Shown here: one piece after another, positions 6,128 through 7,718 of the stretch | Position numbering within the stretch: position 1 is the first letter of the stretch | Layout: each line of letters opens with the position of its first letter | Translations under genes and position numbers: made by a program | The notes under the pieces: model-generated | What the model was told of the DNA's origin: nothing | Database searches by the model: none | What the model saw: only the letters and a program-made list of their open reading frames with translations | Source: 73-13 sp035555435 | Lineage (GTDB): Bacteria > Actinomycetota > Actinomycetes > Actinomycetales > Microbacteriaceae | Reading direction: 5' to 3' | Length of the DNA: 7,718 nucleotides | Assembly: GCA_035555435.1 (NCBI GenBank) | Contig: DATMGN010000042.1 | Coordinates: 1-7,718, forward strand

Positions 6128-6766
6128 TCAGAGCGTCCGGAGGAACTCCTGCACGGCGTTCTCACGGTCCGGCAGCTCGAGCACCTCGACTCCGCTCAGC
6201 TCGACCCCCGAGAGCCGGCCGATCACGAGCCGAGCGTGCGCGAGGTTCGCGTCGATCACATCGGCGGCGGGGATGATCGCGGCGATGCGCCAGTCGGCGA
6301 GCCCGACCGGGGTCTCGGCGCCGGGAAACGAGCGGGCCAGCTCGCTCGCGACCCGCGTCGAGCAGAGCAGCGCGCCGAGCCGGCCGCGCGGCTGCTCGGC
6401 GCAGCGCACGACCACGAGGCGGCGCCCGTCGTGCTCACCCGTGCGCGCGAGATCGCGCAGCCGCGTCGCGAGGAACTCGATCGTCGCGAGCCCGGTGCGG
6501 TGGTCGATCGCGCCGCGCCCGAGGAGCACGGTCACGGCCGCATCGGCCCAGGCGTCGGCGAACGCGCGCACGATCGCGGCGGTCGGATCCCGGCTCGTGA
6601 CGATCCGATGGACCACCTCGAGGTCGTCGAGCGACTGCCCGAGACCGACGCCGTGCGATCCGCGCTCGCGGCCGAGCGCGGTCGCGGCGGACGCGGGGTC
6701 GCCGGACTCGGTCGCGGCGGCGAGACGCGCCACCGCCAGGTCGAGACTCCGATCCGCGTTCTCCAT
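6128..6766 (-). CDS. Degenerate GGDEF-like protein of unknown function
   Basis: The 212-residue soluble protein has no signal peptide or membrane segment. Residues 88-103, DHRTGLATIEFLATRL, strongly resemble the DxLTGLxNRxxLxxRL opening of GGDEF (diguanylate cyclase) domains. The segments after it follow the order of that fold: a strand RLVVVR at 116-121, a helix containing LCSTRVASELARSF, and a hairpin region at 154-166. The signature loop that should read GG[DE]EF is instead GLADWR, so the GTP- and metal-binding residues are absent and cyclase activity is not expected. The N-terminal 85 residues are helical (VVHRIVTSRDPTAAIVRAFADAWADA) and match no domain I recognise. The ATG at 6766 is chosen; an in-frame GTG at 6769 adds one residue. 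Neither has a clear Shine-Dalgarno. The gene is divergent from an ECF sigma factor, so a shared regulatory role is plausible but inferred. I am confident that it is a gene and moderately confident of the GGDEF relationship. Confidence 0.75.
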   Translation of the reverse strand: MENADRSLDLAVARLAAATESGDPASAATALGRERGSHGVGLGQSLDDLEVVHRIVTSRDPTAAIVRAFADAWADAAVTVLLGRGAIDHRTGLATIEFLATRLRDLARTGEHDGRRLVVVRCAEQPRGRLGALLCSTRVASELARSFPGAETPVGLADWRIAAIIPAADVIDANLAHARLVIGRLSGVELSGVEVLELPDRENAVQEFLRTL

Positions 6767-6789
6767 CACATAGGAAGAGAGGGCGAAGC

Positions 6790-6828
6790 ATCCCCGTCGT
6801 GACGCGGCTTGCGCCCCGAACCGGGGAT
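6790..6828. repeat. Nested inverted repeats in the same divergent region
   Basis: ATCCCCG (6790-6796) and CGGGGAT (6822-6828) are perfect inverted arms 25 bases apart. The right arm also pairs with the nearer CCCCG (6814-6818), across a 3-base gap, so two alternative hairpins compete for the same CGGGG. The block lies upstream of the sigma start and inside the probable leader of the GGDEF-like gene. It could be an operator or an RNA structure; function is unknown. Confidence 0.35.
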
Positions 6829-6846
6829 ATTCTCATCTTTGCTTCG

Positions 6847-6856
6847 AACCTAGACT
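6847..6856. promoter_or_regulatory. Overlapping opposed -10-like boxes in the sigma-factor/GGDEF divergent region
   Basis: On the plus strand TAGACT (6851-6856) fits TANNNT and would start a transcript near 6863, giving the sigma gene a leader of about 68 bases. On the minus strand TAGGTT (complement of 6847-6852) also fits and would serve the GGDEF-like gene with a leader of about 70 bases. The two boxes share two bases, so polymerase binding would be mutually exclusive if both are real. Another plus-strand match is TATTCT (6828-6833). Motif matches this short are only suggestive. Confidence 0.35.
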
Positions 6857-6930
6857 TGGGCCGCCGGACCCGAACGGCAGTCGCATTTCGCCCTGCCGTC
6901 GTGCCCGGATTTCACCCGAGAACTGGACCG

Positions 6931-7718
6931 ATGGAACCCGAACAGGTCAGCGACGCGGAACTCATCATCCGCGTCCGAAGCGGCGACGTGAACGCGATGG
7001 GCGATCTCTACGAGCGCCATCGCGAGGCCGCGCTGCGCGTCGCGCGTGCGACGTGCCGCGACCCGCACCTCGCCGAGGATCTCGTCAGCGCCGCGTTCGA
7101 ACGCGTGCACGGGGCGATCACGCGCGGCGCCGGGCCCGACGACTCGTTCCGCGCGTACCTCTACACCGTCATCCGGCGGCTCGCCTCCGACGCCGGCATG
7201 CTCAAGTCGCGCGAGCAGGACACCGACGACTGGTCGCCGTTCGAGGCGCGGACCGCGGTGAGCGACGATCCGGAGCGCACGCTAGAGGCGCAGCTCGTCG
7301 CCAAAGCCTTCGCGACGCTCCCCGGGCGCCAGCAATCGGTCCTCTGGTACCTCGAGGTTGAGGGCCTGACCCCGCTGCAGGCGGCGCCGCTCTTCGGACT
7401 GTCGCCGAACGCGACGAGCGCGCTCGCGGTCCGCGCCCGCGACGCCCTGCGCGTCGCCTACATCCAGGCGCACGTCTCCGACAACCCGGTCCACGTCGAC
7501 TGCGCGCCGGCGCGCCGGCTCATGGGCGGCTACCTGCGCTCCTCCTTGTCGCAGCGCGACGCGGCCCGCGTCGAGGCGCACCTCGTCGAATGCGACGAGT
7601 GCCCGCTCGTGCTCGAGGAGATCAAGGACGTCGGCTACGGGCTCAAGTCGGTCTTCGGCCCGCTGCTCATCGGCGGCGGGGTGCTCGGGGGTGCGCTCAC
7701 GGCGATCAGCGGCGGCAG
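6931..7718 (+). CDS. ECF sigma factor fused to a zf-HC2 anti-sigma-type domain and membrane segment (3' end outside window)
   Basis: The visible part is 262 codons and the frame is still open at the window end. Residues 10-92 form sigma region 2 (DLYERHREAALRVARATC, then AEDLVSAAFERV, then FRAYLYTVIRRLASD). Residues 122-178 form sigma region 4 (FATLPGRQQSVLWYLEVEGL and the HTH around LSPNATSALAVRARDALRVAY). After these comes a zf-HC2 zinc-binding domain with C191, H217, C221 and C224 (the H-x3-C-x2-C of zinc anti-sigma factors) and the GGYLRSSLSQRDAARVEAHL helices between. A Gly/Leu/Ile-rich membrane segment begins at about 242. The protein therefore carries sigma and anti-sigma-like parts in one chain, probably tethered to the membrane with an extracytoplasmic region beyond the window. 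It would direct RNA polymerase to a specific regulon. ATG at 6931 is preferred for the typical ECF N-terminus, though only a weak GGA precedes it; GTG at 6901 is the in-frame alternative. Fused ECF groups are known in actinobacteria; I cannot assign the group. Confidence 0.92.
   Translation, partial: MEPEQVSDAELIIRVRSGDVNAMGDLYERHREAALRVARATCRDPHLAEDLVSAAFERVHGAITRGAGPDDSFRAYLYTVIRRLASDAGMLKSREQDTDDWSPFEARTAVSDDPERTLEAQLVAKAFATLPGRQQSVLWYLEVEGLTPLQAAPLFGLSPNATSALAVRARDALRVAYIQAHVSDNPVHVDCAPARRLMGGYLRSSLSQRDAARVEAHLVECDECPLVLEEIKDVGYGLKSVFGPLLIGGGVLGGALTAISGG

Noticed and set aside
6850..7110. Minus-strand 86-codon frame overlapping the sigma gene start
   Set aside because: It overlaps the well-supported sigma region 2 coding sequence and has no recognisable motif.

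Overview
The window is very GC-rich coding DNA, mostly with G or C at third codon positions. Protein style and TANNNT-type -10 boxes point to an actinobacterium, most likely Micrococcales (Microbacteriaceae-like). That placement is inferred from sequence style; no rRNA or other taxonomic marker is present. I see no tRNA or rRNA genes, no CRISPR array, no transposase and no phage genes.

Left part (1-1254, + strand): the C-terminal three quarters of adenylosuccinate synthase (purA), cut by the window edge, then a small AroQ-class chorismate mutase with an apparently leaderless promoter. Both are housekeeping biosynthetic genes. They are closed off by a dense palindromic repeat cluster (1258-1362), which probably terminates transcription from both sides.

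Central part (1363-6005): a likely one-carbon (C1) module. A GcvT-superfamily protein closely resembling the tetrahydrofolate-dependent O-demethylases LigM/DesA lies on the minus strand. Divergent from it is a 740-residue STAND ATPase with a C-terminal LuxR-type helix-turn-helix. Convergent with that regulator, only 4 bp away, is purU (10-formyl-THF deformylase) on the minus strand. The demethylase would load a methyl group onto THF. After oxidation by folate enzymes encoded elsewhere, PurU would release the carbon as formate and regenerate THF. The regulator in the middle is the natural candidate to control one or both. The substrate is not evident from the sequence.

Right part (6128-7718): a 212-residue minus-strand protein that looks like a degenerate GGDEF-domain protein. 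It is divergent from an ECF sigma factor fused in one polypeptide to a zf-HC2 (anti-sigma-type) zinc-binding domain and the start of a membrane segment. This gene runs off the window end. The 160-bp region between them carries overlapping opposed -10-like boxes and nested inverted repeats.

The most interesting points are the demethylase/STAND regulator/PurU arrangement, the sigma and anti-sigma fusion beside a degenerate GGDEF protein, and the compound palindromic repeat between the convergent genes.
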